This document shows, one piece after another, positions 8,592 through 16,673 of a stretch of DNA of 64,000 nt (positions within the stretch are counted from its first letter, which is position 1; every line of letters begins with the position of its first letter). The stretch covers positions 1 through 64,000 of the forward strand of contig NZ_PPTF01000029.1 in the NCBI RefSeq assembly GCF_002902845.1. The letters run 5' to 3'. The position numbers were made by a program, and so were the translations under genes. Origin of the DNA: Chromobacterium sinusclupearum (GTDB taxonomy: Bacteria; Pseudomonadota; Gammaproteobacteria; Burkholderiales; Chromobacteriaceae). The notes beneath the pieces were generated by a model, which made no database searches, was not told the DNA's origin, and worked only from the letters and a program-made list of their open reading frames with translations.

Positions 8592-9355
8592 GAGGAGGCG
8601 TCCGGTTGAAGATGGAAGGAGGCAAGCAGAGGCGGTTGGAACAGGCCGAGCAGGGCGGCTTGCAGATCGAAGGCTTCATCCAGCGTTTGCGCATTGTCCG
8701 CAGCCTCTGCCAGCGGCAGGCCATCGAACAGCGAGGCATAGAAGGCGTAGTCGCGTCGTGCCAGCGCTTTGACCTGCACGGCGCCATGCTCGCGGTAGAC
8801 CAGGGCATCCTCCGGCGGACGTTGCAAAATGCCTTCCAGCGGCCCGTGGTCTTGGTGCGCCCGCCAGATGCTGACGGCGGGCGAGCGGGCCTGGCATAGC
8901 GCCACGTCAGGCAGGGGGATGAAGGTTAACTGGCCCCATTGTTCCTGCGGTACTGCGCCCAAGGCGGAGATATCAAGCGATGCGGCGTCCTGCGCGTAGT
9001 AACAGCGGTGGATGGCCCACTCCAGGCGCGCCACGTCGGCCAGGTACGGGAGTTCGCGGCAATGTTCGAAGCCGGCGATGAAGTCGGCGAAGCCGGAACC
9101 ATAGACATGCAGGTTGCCGCTGACCGACGGCTGGCCCTTGACGTACTCGCGCGCCAGGGCGGCGAAGAATTCCTCGCCCACCAGTTCGCGGCATACCGGG
9201 TGGCTGTGCGCCAGCGTATCGATCAGGCCGACGCGGTAATTGTTGCGGTAGACCGCCAGGCCGGCGGGGTTCAGCCCCCATTCCGCCGCGGCGGGCTGTT
9301 GCGCCGGGTCGGCAATCGCCTCCAGCAGCGCGTGCTGCCAGTCATGCCAGTTCAT
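8588..9355 (-). CDS. bufC: BufC/HvfC-type MNIO partner protein (DUF2063)
   Basis: The protein has 255 residues. The N-terminal section (about 1-95) matches the DUF2063 'putative DNA-binding' domain with the recurrent YRNNYRVGLIDTLAHSHPVC, followed by the usual LHVYGSGFADFI and YLADVARLEWA segments. In MNIO systems this protein recognises the precursor and presents it to the oxidase; the old DNA-binding label is probably wrong here. It overlaps bufB by 14 bp and bufD by 4 bp. Confidence 0.87.
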   Translation of the reverse strand: MNWHDWQHALLEAIADPAQQPAAAEWGLNPAGLAVYRNNYRVGLIDTLAHSHPVCRELVGEEFFAALAREYVKGQPSVSGNLHVYGSGFADFIAGFEHCRELPYLADVARLEWAIHRCYYAQDAASLDISALGAVPQEQWGQLTFIPLPDVALCQARSPAVSIWRAHQDHGPLEGILQRPPEDALVYREHGAVQVKALARRDYAFYASLFDGLPLAEAADNAQTLDEAFDLQAALLGLFQPPLLASFHLQPDASS

Positions 9356-10172
9356 GACGGCTCTCCAGTATCGCTTGCGCCTTGGCTGCCTCGTCGCGCA
9401 ACACCGCTAGCGGCGGAATATCCAGATCCCATTCGATCAAGGTGGGGCGTGGCCCGATGCGCGCTATCACTTCGCGGTAAAACTGCCAGACGCCGTCATG
9501 CACCGGCTGGCTATGGGTGTCCACCAGCAGGCCCTCGCGTTCGCTGTAGCCGGCGAGATGGATTTCGCCGATCGCATCGACCGGCAGCGCCGCCAGCACG
9601 GCCTCGGTGTCGGTGCCCAGATTGATGCGGTTGACGTAGAGATTGTTGACGTCGAGCAGGATGCCGCAACCGGTCAGGCGCACCAGTTCGGCCAGAAACT
9701 CGCCTTCGTTCATCTCGTTGCCGGGAAACTCGACGTAGCTCGACAGGTTTTCCAGCAGGATGGGGCGGCGCAGCGCATCCTGCGTCTGCGCTACATGGCC
9801 GGCGATGGTATCCAGCGCGGCGCGGGTATAGGGGATCGGCAGCAGGTCGTTCACGTAGCGCTGCGCCGAGTGGTTGAACGACAGGTGTTCCGATACCGCG
9901 GCTGGCTGCAACTCGTCGACCAGCCGCTTCAGCGACGCCAGGTGGCCGGCGTCGGGCCGGGCGGCGGAGCCCAGGCCAAGGCCCACGCCATGCAGGGACA
10001 AGGGCCAGGTTTCGGCGACGCGGCGCAGCATGGCCAGCGGCGTGCCGCCATCGAAGAAGTTTTCGCTGTGCACCTCCACCCAGCCGAGGGCCGGCGTGGT
10101 GTCCAGTGCTTCGCGGTAATGAGGTGCGCGCAGGCCGATGCCGCAAACGCTGGGTAGGCTGGTGTATGACAT
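9342..10172 (-). CDS. bufB: MNIO-class RiPP maturase (DUF692)
   Basis: The protein has 276 residues and a TIM-barrel of the DUF692 family. Signatures are GIGLRAPHY, WVEVHSENFF, HGVGLGLG, SEHLSFN, LLENLSSYV, GILLDVNNLYVN, IGEIHLAGY and LIEWDLDIPP; their His/Asp/Glu residues are the ligands of the multinuclear iron site. The family uses O2 to convert precursor cysteines into thiooxazole or oxazolone/thioamide groups. The start at 10172 gives the family N-terminus; the 70-residue extension upstream is low-complexity and is rejected. It lies behind the precursors after a strong GC hairpin. Confidence 0.92.
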   Translation of the reverse strand: MSYTSLPSVCGIGLRAPHYREALDTTPALGWVEVHSENFFDGGTPLAMLRRVAETWPLSLHGVGLGLGSAARPDAGHLASLKRLVDELQPAAVSEHLSFNHSAQRYVNDLLPIPYTRAALDTIAGHVAQTQDALRRPILLENLSSYVEFPGNEMNEGEFLAELVRLTGCGILLDVNNLYVNRINLGTDTEAVLAALPVDAIGEIHLAGYSEREGLLVDTHSQPVHDGVWQFYREVIARIGPRPTLIEWDLDIPPLAVLRDEAAKAQAILESRHELA

Positions 10173-10192
10173 GCTGCGGTTCCGGGCAGGGC

Positions 10193-10212
10193 GGCCCGCC
10201 GCATGGCGGGCC
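10193..10212 (-). promoter_or_regulatory. Intercistronic stem-loop between precursor and bufB
   Basis: GGCCCGCC / GGCGGGCC form an 8-bp all-GC stem with a 4-base loop in the 52-bp gap between the second precursor and bufB. There is no T-run, so it is a candidate mRNA stabiliser or partial terminator that would keep precursor expression above that of the enzyme. Confidence 0.55.
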
Positions 10213-10224
10213 GGATGGAGCGAA

Positions 10225-10485
10225 TTACTTCTTAGGCGTCGCGCTGCCGCCCATTTTTTCGCAGCTGCCCTTGGCGACGTATTTCCAGTCGCCCGGGTCT
10301 TTGTCCACCTTGGCTTGTCCGGCGCAGGAGTGCATGCCGGTGGCGGAGGCGCAGTCGTTCTTGCCTGCCTGGGCGATGCCATAGCATTTTTCCTTGTCTG
10401 CGGCGCTGGCCGGCGCGGCGGAGAAGGCGCCCATGGCGATGACGGCGCCGAGCGCGGAGGCGATCAGGGCTTTGTTCTGCTTCAT
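10225..10485 (-). CDS. bufA: Bufferin precursor, second copy (BufA, DUF2282)
   Basis: The precursor has 86 residues. A Sec signal peptide of about 26 residues ([22 protein letters not shown]) precedes a mature part with four cysteines in the DUF2282 pattern: [18 protein letters not shown] and GSCEKMGG. In characterised bufferins the two central cysteines are modified and chelate copper in the periplasm. The start at 10485 has AAGGAGT upstream. It sits 88 bp behind a paralogous precursor, and bufB-bufC-bufD follow. Compared with the first copy it has three extra residues between Cys2 and Cys3. Confidence 0.88.
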   Translation of the reverse strand: MKQNKALIASALGAVIAMGAFSAAPASAADKEKCYGIAQAGKNDCASATGMHSCAGQAKVDKDPGDWKYVAKGSCEKMGGSATPKK

Positions 10486-10508
10486 GTTTGACTCCTTGGT
10501 GTGGTGCC

Positions 10509-10526
10509 TGGCGGCGAGTGCCGCCA
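10509..10526 (-). promoter_or_regulatory. Intercistronic stem-loop between the two precursors
   Basis: TGGCGGC / GCCGCCA form a 7-bp stem with a GAGT loop in the gap between the two precursor genes. It has no T-run and is similar in placement to the hairpin behind the second precursor. Confidence 0.45.
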
Positions 10527-10573
10527 AGCCGGGGTATGGTAATCAAAATGGCTGGGCTTGCCAGCCAGCAAAA

Positions 10574-10831
10574 TTACATCGGCTTGGTTTGACCGCCCAT
10601 TTGCTGGCAAGTGCCGGTGGGAACCAGCTTGAAGTCGGCAGGGTCGTTGTCAACCTTGGCTTGGCCGGCGCAGGCGTGCGCGGCGTTTTTACAGTCGTTC
10701 TGACCGGCCTTGGCGATGCCGAAGCACTGGTCTTTGCTTCCATCGTTGGCCAGAGCCTGCCCGCTGCTCATGGCGCCGATGGCGATGACCGCGCTAAGAG
10801 CGGTAGCGATAAGGGTTTTGTTGCTGCTCAT
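10574..10831 (-). CDS. bufA: Bufferin precursor, first copy (BufA, DUF2282)
   Basis: The precursor has 85 residues and heads the operon. The signal peptide ([20 protein letters not shown], cleavage near ALA-NDG) is followed by four cysteines: [24 protein letters not shown] and GTCQQMGG. The shared frame with the second copy ([23 protein letters not shown]) marks both as DUF2282 bufferin precursors. They differ mainly in the spacer and C-terminal third, so they may bind metal differently. CCAGGAGAAAACC precedes the ATG. Confidence 0.88.
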   Translation of the reverse strand: MSSNKTLIATALSAVIAIGAMSSGQALANDGSKDQCFGIAKAGQNDCKNAAHACAGQAKVDNDPADFKLVPTGTCQQMGGQTKPM

Positions 10832-10873
10832 GGTTTTCTCCTGGGTAGTTCACCCATGCGGGTGATGGCGATT

Positions 10874-10900
10874 GGTCGCCGGAAGCGGCGGATGCTTACA
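10874..10900 (-). promoter_or_regulatory. Putative ECF-type promoter, proximal copy (bufferin operon)
   Basis: On the minus strand TGTAAG, 16 bases, then CGACC. The GTAA...CGA layout resembles ECF sigma promoters, and bufferin operons elsewhere are under ECF control (SigF in Caulobacter, GTAACC/CGAA). It lies about 45 bp before the precursor ATG. The same motif and spacing recur 62 bp upstream. Confidence 0.4.
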
Positions 10901-10935
10901 GCTTGCTTGCCGGAAGCGCCGCCCACAGCCATTAA

Positions 10936-10961
10936 GTCGAGATGCTTTTGCGATTCTTACG
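10936..10961 (-). promoter_or_regulatory. Putative ECF-type promoter, distal copy (bufferin operon)
   Basis: On the minus strand CGTAAG, 16 bases, then CGAC, with the identical 17-base distance between GTAA and CGA as the proximal copy. Matching spacing in two sites before one operon argues against pure chance, but no experiment or sigma gene in the window supports it. Confidence 0.35.
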
Positions 10962-11190
10962 CGGAAAACAAAAAAAAGACGCAAGCGTAGCGTGTCGATC
11001 GGAATGGCCTTTTCGCGGTCTAGGCCGTGATTTTGTTGTTATAGACGTTAGCCGGCGCGATGCAGATAGCCATTTAGAGGTTTTCTGCAATGCCGCTGTT
11101 CTTATGAGCAGTTGCTTGAAACTCTGTTCAATGTTGTTCTTAAACACCGGCATTAGCCGGGCATATCCTTCTACTTAGGAGAGTGGCGCG

Positions 11191-12576
11191 ATGGCTGGCA
11201 TGCAATGGAGCAAAGAGTATTCAGTCGAGGAGGCTTTGGAGATTTTGTGCCTGGCTTCCGCCGTGGGCGGGGAATTGTGGAGCGACCCCACGCGCGGACC
11301 TGACGCGGAGAATGACAGCAAAGAGAATACGATAGGTTTGTTTCCTACTGCGAAGATGACAGAAGCGCCGATTATTTCCGTGGTCAACAAAACGCGCTAT
11401 CCGGGGCAGGCGCTGCCATCCTTGTTGACTCAGCGTTGGCCACAGGGCTGGCAAGCCGGCATCAAGTCCGAAGACTGGTCGCGATCCATCTGTCTTTCTT
11501 GTCAGGATTTGTTTTATAACCAGGCCATGCTGGCTTATCACCCTGAGTTGGATGCCTATTGTCTTGCCTTTCGCGGGACGGTCAATCGACCGAATGTGTT
11601 CGAAGATTTTGAAGCGTTGCTGGTCAGCGCCACACCGATCACCATCGATGTCGAAAACCAAAAGCATGCAGCCAAATGGATAGGCGAAGCGGCTAAGCAA
11701 TGGACGATATCATCGAGAACCTATTGCAAGCAGACATATGATGGAACCACCGAGCGGGCCAAGGTGCACATGGGTTTTCGCTTGGCGCTGGAGTCGCTGG
11801 ATTTCGCCGCGGAAAAAATATGCGGACATCGCAACCGCTTGTCGGACATGCTCAAAGCGGTCATCGAGCAATCGGGCCAGGGCAAACCCATCCGAATCTA
11901 TGTCACCGGGCATAGCCTGGGGGCGGGGATGGCGACGCTGGCGGCCGCATGGCTGAATGCCCAACCGTTTGCGAACGCTTGCTTCGACGTGAAGTGTTAC
12001 GCCTTTGCCCAGCCCAAGCCGGGTAATGAGTATTTCGCCTATCAGTATGCGCTCGACTTCGGCAATCAGGGCGCATTTGCGGTGCTGTCTTCTTTGGATA
12101 CCGTGCCGCAAGTGCCGCTGACCTTGGAAAGCGTATCCTCGCTGAATTATCCCCAAGCAATGGAGGGTTTGGGCGTGCCGCAGCAGATGTTACCAACGTT
12201 GGCTGCGATGCCCGGGTTGAATTTCTCGCATGCGGGGAGACAGATTTTGTTGAAAGGACAGGCGATTGTTAAGGGAGCGAGGCCATGCAAGGCCGCGCCT
12301 CGCACCGATGAGGATACAAAGTGTGTAGACCCTGGTTTTTATACCTTGCCGGCCGCAGGAAAGGATAGCAACGGCAAGGACTATTGGCGTCTCCCTGCCT
12401 ATCTGATGTTTACGCCTGAGCAAGCTGGCGGCGATGTGCCAGATCCGGAGCAATGGATCGCTACGGAATACGGCGATAATCCGGCGAACAAAAGACTGAA
12501 TAATCTGGCCGGACTATGGCAGCATCTGCCGTGGATATATCAGCAATGGCTGTATTTGGAAACGCTGAGGAAGTGA
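11191..12576 (+). CDS. Class 3 lipase family protein
   Basis: The protein has 461 residues of alpha/beta hydrolase fold. The nucleophile elbow is VTGHSLGAGMA with S242. Upstream is the oxyanion-side motif YCLAFRGTVN (about 128) and the VHMGFRLALESL segment; a later SSLDTVPQVP may hold the catalytic Asp. There is no Sec signal peptide, so it is cytoplasmic or exported by a non-Sec route. Lipases of this fold without signal peptides include type VI effectors (Tle), but no VgrG, PAAR or immunity gene is adjacent. Confidence 0.85.
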   Translation: MAGMQWSKEYSVEEALEILCLASAVGGELWSDPTRGPDAENDSKENTIGLFPTAKMTEAPIISVVNKTRYPGQALPSLLTQRWPQGWQAGIKSEDWSRSICLSCQDLFYNQAMLAYHPELDAYCLAFRGTVNRPNVFEDFEALLVSATPITIDVENQKHAAKWIGEAAKQWTISSRTYCKQTYDGTTERAKVHMGFRLALESLDFAAEKICGHRNRLSDMLKAVIEQSGQGKPIRIYVTGHSLGAGMATLAAAWLNAQPFANACFDVKCYAFAQPKPGNEYFAYQYALDFGNQGAFAVLSSLDTVPQVPLTLESVSSLNYPQAMEGLGVPQQMLPTLAAMPGLNFSHAGRQILLKGQAIVKGARPCKAAPRTDEDTKCVDPGFYTLPAAGKDSNGKDYWRLPAYLMFTPEQAGGDVPDPEQWIATEYGDNPANKRLNNLAGLWQHLPWIYQQWLYLETLRK

Positions 12577-12603
12577 TCGCGGGTTGAGCGCTGATGGAAT
12601 GAG

Positions 12604-12628
12604 AACAGGCCCTCGCCGGGCCTGTTTT
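12604..12628. terminator. Bidirectional terminator between lipase and queE
   Basis: ACAGGCCC / GGGCCTGT with a 5-base loop, followed by TTTT on the plus strand, sits between two convergent genes. Confidence 0.75.
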
Positions 12629-12631
12629 CGT

Positions 12632-13285
12632 TTAGCGGATGCTGACCACCTTGTGGGTCTGCACTGACAGCCGCCACTTGGGGTGTGCCATGCAGTAGGC
12701 GATGGCGGCGCGGGTGTTGGCGGCCAGGTCCGGGCCGTCCATCGGTTGCAGGTAGAAAGTGTCGAAATCCAGATGCGCCACGGTGTCTGGCAACTGCGCG
12801 GGTTGCGGGTAGACCAGCTTCAACTCGTTGCCGCTGAGCTGTTTCAGCTCGGATCCGGCCTTGGGGCTGACGCAGATCCAGTCTATGCCTGGAGGCGCGG
12901 CCACGGTGCCGTTGGTCTCTACGGCAATCTCAAATCCTTCCGCATGCAGGGCGTCTATCAGCTCGCTGTCCAGCTGCAGCAGCGGCTCGCCGCCAGTGCA
13001 TACCACATAGCGCACGCCGCCGGCGTCTTCGGGCCATTCCGAGGCGATGCGGGCAGCCAGCGCGGCGGCGCCGTCGAACTTGCCGCCGTCCGGGCCGGTG
13101 CCGACGAAATCGGTATCGCAGAACTGGCAAATCGCCTTGGCGCGGTCTTCCTCGCGGCCGGACCACAGATTGCAGCCGGCAAAGCGGCAGAACACCGCGG
13201 CGCGGCCGGCCTGTCGGCCTTCGCCTTGCAGGGTGTAGAAGATTTCCTTGACGGTGTAGGTAGTCACGCTATTTCTCGAAGGCAT
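12632..13285 (-). CDS. queE: 7-carboxy-7-deazaguanine synthase
   Basis: A 217-residue radical-SAM enzyme with the QueE-specific cluster motif C-x14-C-x2-C at C38, C53 and C56 in place of CxxxCxxC. The N-terminal YTLQGEGRQAGR and VCTGGEPLLQ (glycine-rich SAM site) are diagnostic. It converts carboxytetrahydropterin to 7-carboxy-7-deazaguanine on the way to queuosine. It is the last gene of the minus-strand queC-queD-queE set. An ATG start at 13285 is used; a start a few codons downstream cannot be excluded. Confidence 0.95.
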   Translation of the reverse strand: MPSRNSVTTYTVKEIFYTLQGEGRQAGRAAVFCRFAGCNLWSGREEDRAKAICQFCDTDFVGTGPDGGKFDGAAALAARIASEWPEDAGGVRYVVCTGGEPLLQLDSELIDALHAEGFEIAVETNGTVAAPPGIDWICVSPKAGSELKQLSGNELKLVYPQPAQLPDTVAHLDFDTFYLQPMDGPDLAANTRAAIAYCMAHPKWRLSVQTHKVVSIR

Positions 13286-13332
13286 GGCGCGAGCGGCTTG
13301 CCCGCGCGGGATTCAGTATGCGGCCAGGCCGT

Positions 13333-14352
13333 TTACAGCAGCGGCCAGCGCATGTCCTGATGGAAGTGTAGCGAGACGCCCGCGCGCTCGCTTTCCATCA
13401 GATCGATGCGGTCCAGTTCCGGCACCAGCGGAGACAATTGGGCATGGATCCACTCCGCCACCGCGGCGTTGTCGTGGCGGCGCAGGCCGGCCAGCTTGTC
13501 CAGCGGATTGTGATCCAGTTGGCGGTAGATCGGCTTGAAGCGATCCTTGACGTCGCCGAAGTCCAGCAGCCAGCCCATGGTGCGGTCGATGTCGCCGGCC
13601 AGCATCAGGCGGACCAGATAGCTGTGGCCGGTGTAGTTGCCGGCTTCGTCGAACGGCATCGCGCTCTCGAAGCGCTGCTCTTTCCAGATGCGGAAACGCT
13701 GGCCGTCGAATTGGCTGCCGGCGGTATGCGTCTCGCGCACTTCCACCCAGGCGAGGCCCGGCATCGCTGGCTTCAGCTGTTGGTGCAGCCACAGGGCCAG
13801 CACTTCGCTGGTGGGGTTGTCCAGGCCGGCGATATCGTTCAGGTAGCGGTGGTTCAGGCGATGGAACAACGGTGTCCAGGCCTGTTCCAGTTCCGGTATG
13901 CCGCAGCGCGCGGCATCGGCTACCAGCCGCACGCCGAAGCCGTGGCCATGCAGGCGGCCGCATTTATGGCCAACCGGCACGTGCGGCAGATGATGGGCGG
14001 CCTCGAATGAAGCGTTCAGCCAGCAGAAGGCGTGTTGTCCATCCAACGTCACGCCGTGATCCGGCGCGCCTTGCAGCTTGATGGCGGCTGGCTGGGGCAG
14101 GGCTTGGGCGATGTGTCGCGCCAGCGCCAGATCGCTGCTGTCGGCCAGCAGCGCATTCAGGTCGGTGTAGTCCAGCGGCGCGAGGGCCGCATGCACGGCG
14201 CCTTCCAGCGCCGCGGCGTCGCCGCATTGCGCTTCGCTGCGGATCAGAACGCGGAAACTGTGGCCATGCGGGCGGGAGGCTTTGCCTGCAGCGGCCGGCA
14301 GTTGCCGCGCCGCTTCAAAGCCGGCGCCGGCGAGCAGATAGCAGGCGTGCAT
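13333..14352 (-). CDS. queD: Three-domain 6-carboxytetrahydropterin synthase (QueD-type)
   Basis: At 339 residues it is nearly three times the usual 120. Three PTPS-like repeats follow one another. Domain 1 (about 1-107) keeps HGHSF (29-31) but has no Cys before it and Tyr62 where the catalytic His should be. Domain 2 (about 108-218) is complete: H120/H121, C131-x3-HGH, H168 and E207. Domain 3 (about 219-339) lost the first zinc His and the HGH but keeps LLDFGDVK, LDHNPLD (H281) and MESERAG. Domain 2 is thus the likely zinc-binding site. It turns 7,8-dihydroneopterin triphosphate into carboxytetrahydropterin. One base separates it from queC. Confidence 0.88.
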   Translation of the reverse strand: MHACYLLAGAGFEAARQLPAAAGKASRPHGHSFRVLIRSEAQCGDAAALEGAVHAALAPLDYTDLNALLADSSDLALARHIAQALPQPAAIKLQGAPDHGVTLDGQHAFCWLNASFEAAHHLPHVPVGHKCGRLHGHGFGVRLVADAARCGIPELEQAWTPLFHRLNHRYLNDIAGLDNPTSEVLALWLHQQLKPAMPGLAWVEVRETHTAGSQFDGQRFRIWKEQRFESAMPFDEAGNYTGHSYLVRLMLAGDIDRTMGWLLDFGDVKDRFKPIYRQLDHNPLDKLAGLRRHDNAAVAEWIHAQLSPLVPELDRIDLMESERAGVSLHFHQDMRWPLL

Positions 14353-14353
14353 T

Positions 14354-15055
14354 TCAGAGCCCTTCCGCTTCGGCCTGGCAGCGTTCTACCAAGGGATCGG
14401 CCACGCCGGCTTCGGCGAAGCCTTTGGCGCGCAGCTCGCACGACGCGCAATGGCCGCAGGGCGGCACCTCGCCGTTGTAACAGGTGTGGCTCCAGGCCAG
14501 GGCTTCCATCGCCCCTACTTGTTGCGCCAGCGTCACAGTTTCGGCCTTGGACAGATACATCAGCGGCGTGTGCAGTTCCACCCGGCTATCCATGCCCAGG
14601 CGCAGCGATAGCTCCAGCGCCTTCAGCGTGTTTTCGCGGCAGTCCGGGTAGCCGGAGTAGTCGGTCTGGGCGACGCCGGTTACCAGATGGCGCGCGCCGC
14701 GGGTGTAAGCGAAGGCGGCGGCGAAAGTCAGGAAGATCAGATTGCGGCCGGGCACGAAGGTGTTGGGCAGGGCGTCGTCGTCGCGCACGCCATCTTCCGG
14801 AGCGATGGCGTCGTCGGTCAGCGCGTTGCCGCCTATCGCTGCGAAGGTGTCGATGGGCAGCACGGTTTGGCGCACGCCGGCCAGCTGGGCGATTTTGCGG
14901 GCGCAATCCAGCTCCACGCGGTGGCGCTGGCCGTAGTCGAAGGTTACGGCTTCTACATTGCCTGCGCCGAAACGGCGCAGCGCCCAGTACAGACAGGTGG
15001 TTGAGTCTTGGCCGCCGGACAGGACGACCAGGGCCTTTTCAGATGCTTGATTCAT
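14354..15055 (-). CDS. queC: 7-cyano-7-deazaguanine synthase
   Basis: The protein has 233 residues. The PP-loop ATPase motif is [10 protein letters not shown] near residue 13. The C-terminal zinc site is [17 protein letters not shown] with a further Cys just before it. It makes preQ0 from 7-carboxy-7-deazaguanine, ATP and ammonia. The start at 15055 ([14 protein letters not shown]) gives the family N-terminus; the longer open frame adds 18 non-family residues. It is the first gene of the queC-queD-queE operon. Confidence 0.95.
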   Translation of the reverse strand: MNQASEKALVVLSGGQDSTTCLYWALRRFGAGNVEAVTFDYGQRHRVELDCARKIAQLAGVRQTVLPIDTFAAIGGNALTDDAIAPEDGVRDDDALPNTFVPGRNLIFLTFAAAFAYTRGARHLVTGVAQTDYSGYPDCRENTLKALELSLRLGMDSRVELHTPLMYLSKAETVTLAQQVGAMEALAWSHTCYNGEVPPCGHCASCELRAKGFAEAGVADPLVERCQAEAEGL

Positions 15056-15322
15056 GATTCCGTCGAAAAACAGTCGAGGGTTGTGGCCGCGCGCCGGGAT
15101 CGGTCTCACCCGGCGCAGTCAACCTGTGATCTTACCGCACTATAGACCGGTGATGTTGGCGCTGAGGCGGGCGCTGCAGCGGATATGCTGTATGCATTTC
15201 GCAACATCGGTAATTTTATTGATTGTCGTCATGGCTTGTTCATGTAATTAATGATTTGCGCATGACGAGTGCGTTTTATATAACTTTCCGTGATGAAAGA
15301 ATCCTCTAAAGGGAACAATAAA

Positions 15323-16411
15323 ATGGACAAGAGATTACCTATCGTTGCCGCGGCGCTGTTGTTCGCTTCATCCGCCTTTGCCGCCGATCTGCAAGTCAGC
15401 CTCGGCCAGCCCAGCGTCAGCGCCGAACAGGACGTCGATGTGACCGTCAACTATCGCAACACCGGCAAGCAGCCCTTGCATCTCTACCGCTGGTACCTGC
15501 CGGGCAAGGAGGTGCAGGAGCGTTTCCTGGCAGTCAGCGTCGACGGCAAGCCGGCGGAGTACCTTGGGCCGCAGTACAAGCGGGTGGTGCCGTCGCTGCG
15601 CGATACGGTGACGCTGGCGCCGGGCGCGACATTGAGCGCCAAAGTCCGGGTGTCTGATTATTACGATCTGTCCAAGGGCGGCCAGTTGAGCGTTCGCTTC
15701 GAAAGCAGCGGCAACCGGGTGCTGAACCGCGGCCTGCCTGCCGGCATCCGCGCCAAGCAGGCCGCGCCGCAGCAGGACGAAGCCATCGTGTCCAATGTGG
15801 TCGGCGCCGCCAGCACCGGCAAGATCAGCCCATTGTTGCTGCGCTCGCGCTCGGCGAAACAGGCCTGGCAGGTCCAGAGCCGCAGCGCGGTCAGCGGCAT
15901 CAGTTACGCCGGCAACTGCTCGGTCAGCCAGCAGTCGCAATCCAAGGATGGCGTGGTGGCCGCCGGGGCGATGGCAGATGAGACCGCGGCGTATCTGAGC
16001 GGCGCGCAATCGGCGTCGCCGCGCTATGTCACCTGGTTTGGCAAGTACAGCCAGGCTAACTGGAACACGGCCAAGTCCCACTATGTCAAGATCAAGGACG
16101 CGCTGGATACCAAACCGATCAAGCTGGATTGCAGTTGCACCGACAGCGACACCTTTGCCTACGTCTATCCGTCGCAGCCGTATACCATCTATTTGTGCGG
16201 GGCGTTCTGGAGAGCGCCGACCAAGGGCACCGATTCCAAAGGCGGCACGCTGGTGCATGAGTTGTCGCATTTCACCGTGATAGCCGGGACGCAGGACAAT
16301 GTCTACGGCCAGAGCGGCGCCCAGGATTTGGCCAAGAGCAGCCCGGCCAAGGCCCTGAACAATGCCGACAACCACGAGTACTTTGCCGAAAACACGCCTT
16401 TCCAGCCGTGA
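15323..16411 (+). CDS. Secreted M35-family (peptidyl-Lys type) metalloendopeptidase
   Basis: A 362-residue preproprotein with signal peptide DKRLPIVAAALLFASSAFA. The N-terminal region to about 175 is a beta-rich propeptide. The catalytic domain carries the zinc motif HELSH (LVHELSHFTV) and the aspzincin third-ligand motif GTQDNVYG. Cysteines in CSVSQQSQ, CSCTD and IYLCG suggest disulphides. Family members cleave on the amino side of lysine. The start at 15323 has AAAGGGAACAAT before it. A terminator follows at 16496. Confidence 0.9.
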   Translation: MDKRLPIVAAALLFASSAFAADLQVSLGQPSVSAEQDVDVTVNYRNTGKQPLHLYRWYLPGKEVQERFLAVSVDGKPAEYLGPQYKRVVPSLRDTVTLAPGATLSAKVRVSDYYDLSKGGQLSVRFESSGNRVLNRGLPAGIRAKQAAPQQDEAIVSNVVGAASTGKISPLLLRSRSAKQAWQVQSRSAVSGISYAGNCSVSQQSQSKDGVVAAGAMADETAAYLSGAQSASPRYVTWFGKYSQANWNTAKSHYVKIKDALDTKPIKLDCSCTDSDTFAYVYPSQPYTIYLCGAFWRAPTKGTDSKGGTLVHELSHFTVIAGTQDNVYGQSGAQDLAKSSPAKALNNADNHEYFAENTPFQP

Positions 16412-16495
16412 GCCGCAAGCGGCACGCCCGGATTTCCGGACTGGCCCGAGCGCATCGCTTGGCTTTGCCAACAGCGGATGGCGCGATAACTTCTG

Positions 16496-16519
16496 ATCCC
16501 CGCGTCCGCGGGGATTTTT
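16496..16519 (+). terminator. Intrinsic terminator after the M35 peptidase
   Basis: ATCCCCGCG / CGCGGGGAT with a 2-base centre, followed by TTTTT, lies 85 bp past the stop codon. Confidence 0.85.
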
Positions 16520-16673
16520 CTTGGACAAGGGCTGCCAGTGCGCGATATTGCATTGCAACTTGGAGTGTTGTCGGCAGTAGTCTTATTATGGGAGTGGGCT
16601 GGTTGAGCGCATGGCGGTGCGGCGGCCGGCTCTTGGCGTCGCGAATGCGGGCGCGGACAGACTTGGAGCGTGA

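Larger units (their letters stand above)
10832..11190. other. Intergenic region, bufferin and lipase promoters
   Basis: No convincing gene. The minus-strand side carries two copies of a GTAAG-N16-CGAC motif upstream of the bufferin operon (listed separately). The plus-strand side leads to the lipase, which has TTAGGAGAGTGGCGCG before its ATG. Short open frames on both strands around 10.94-11.18 kb lack binding sites and family-like composition. Confidence 0.5.

Noticed and set aside
10932-11178. Small open frames on both strands between the bufferin operon and the lipase
   Set aside because: No binding sites, no protein-like composition, and they overlap the proposed promoter motifs.
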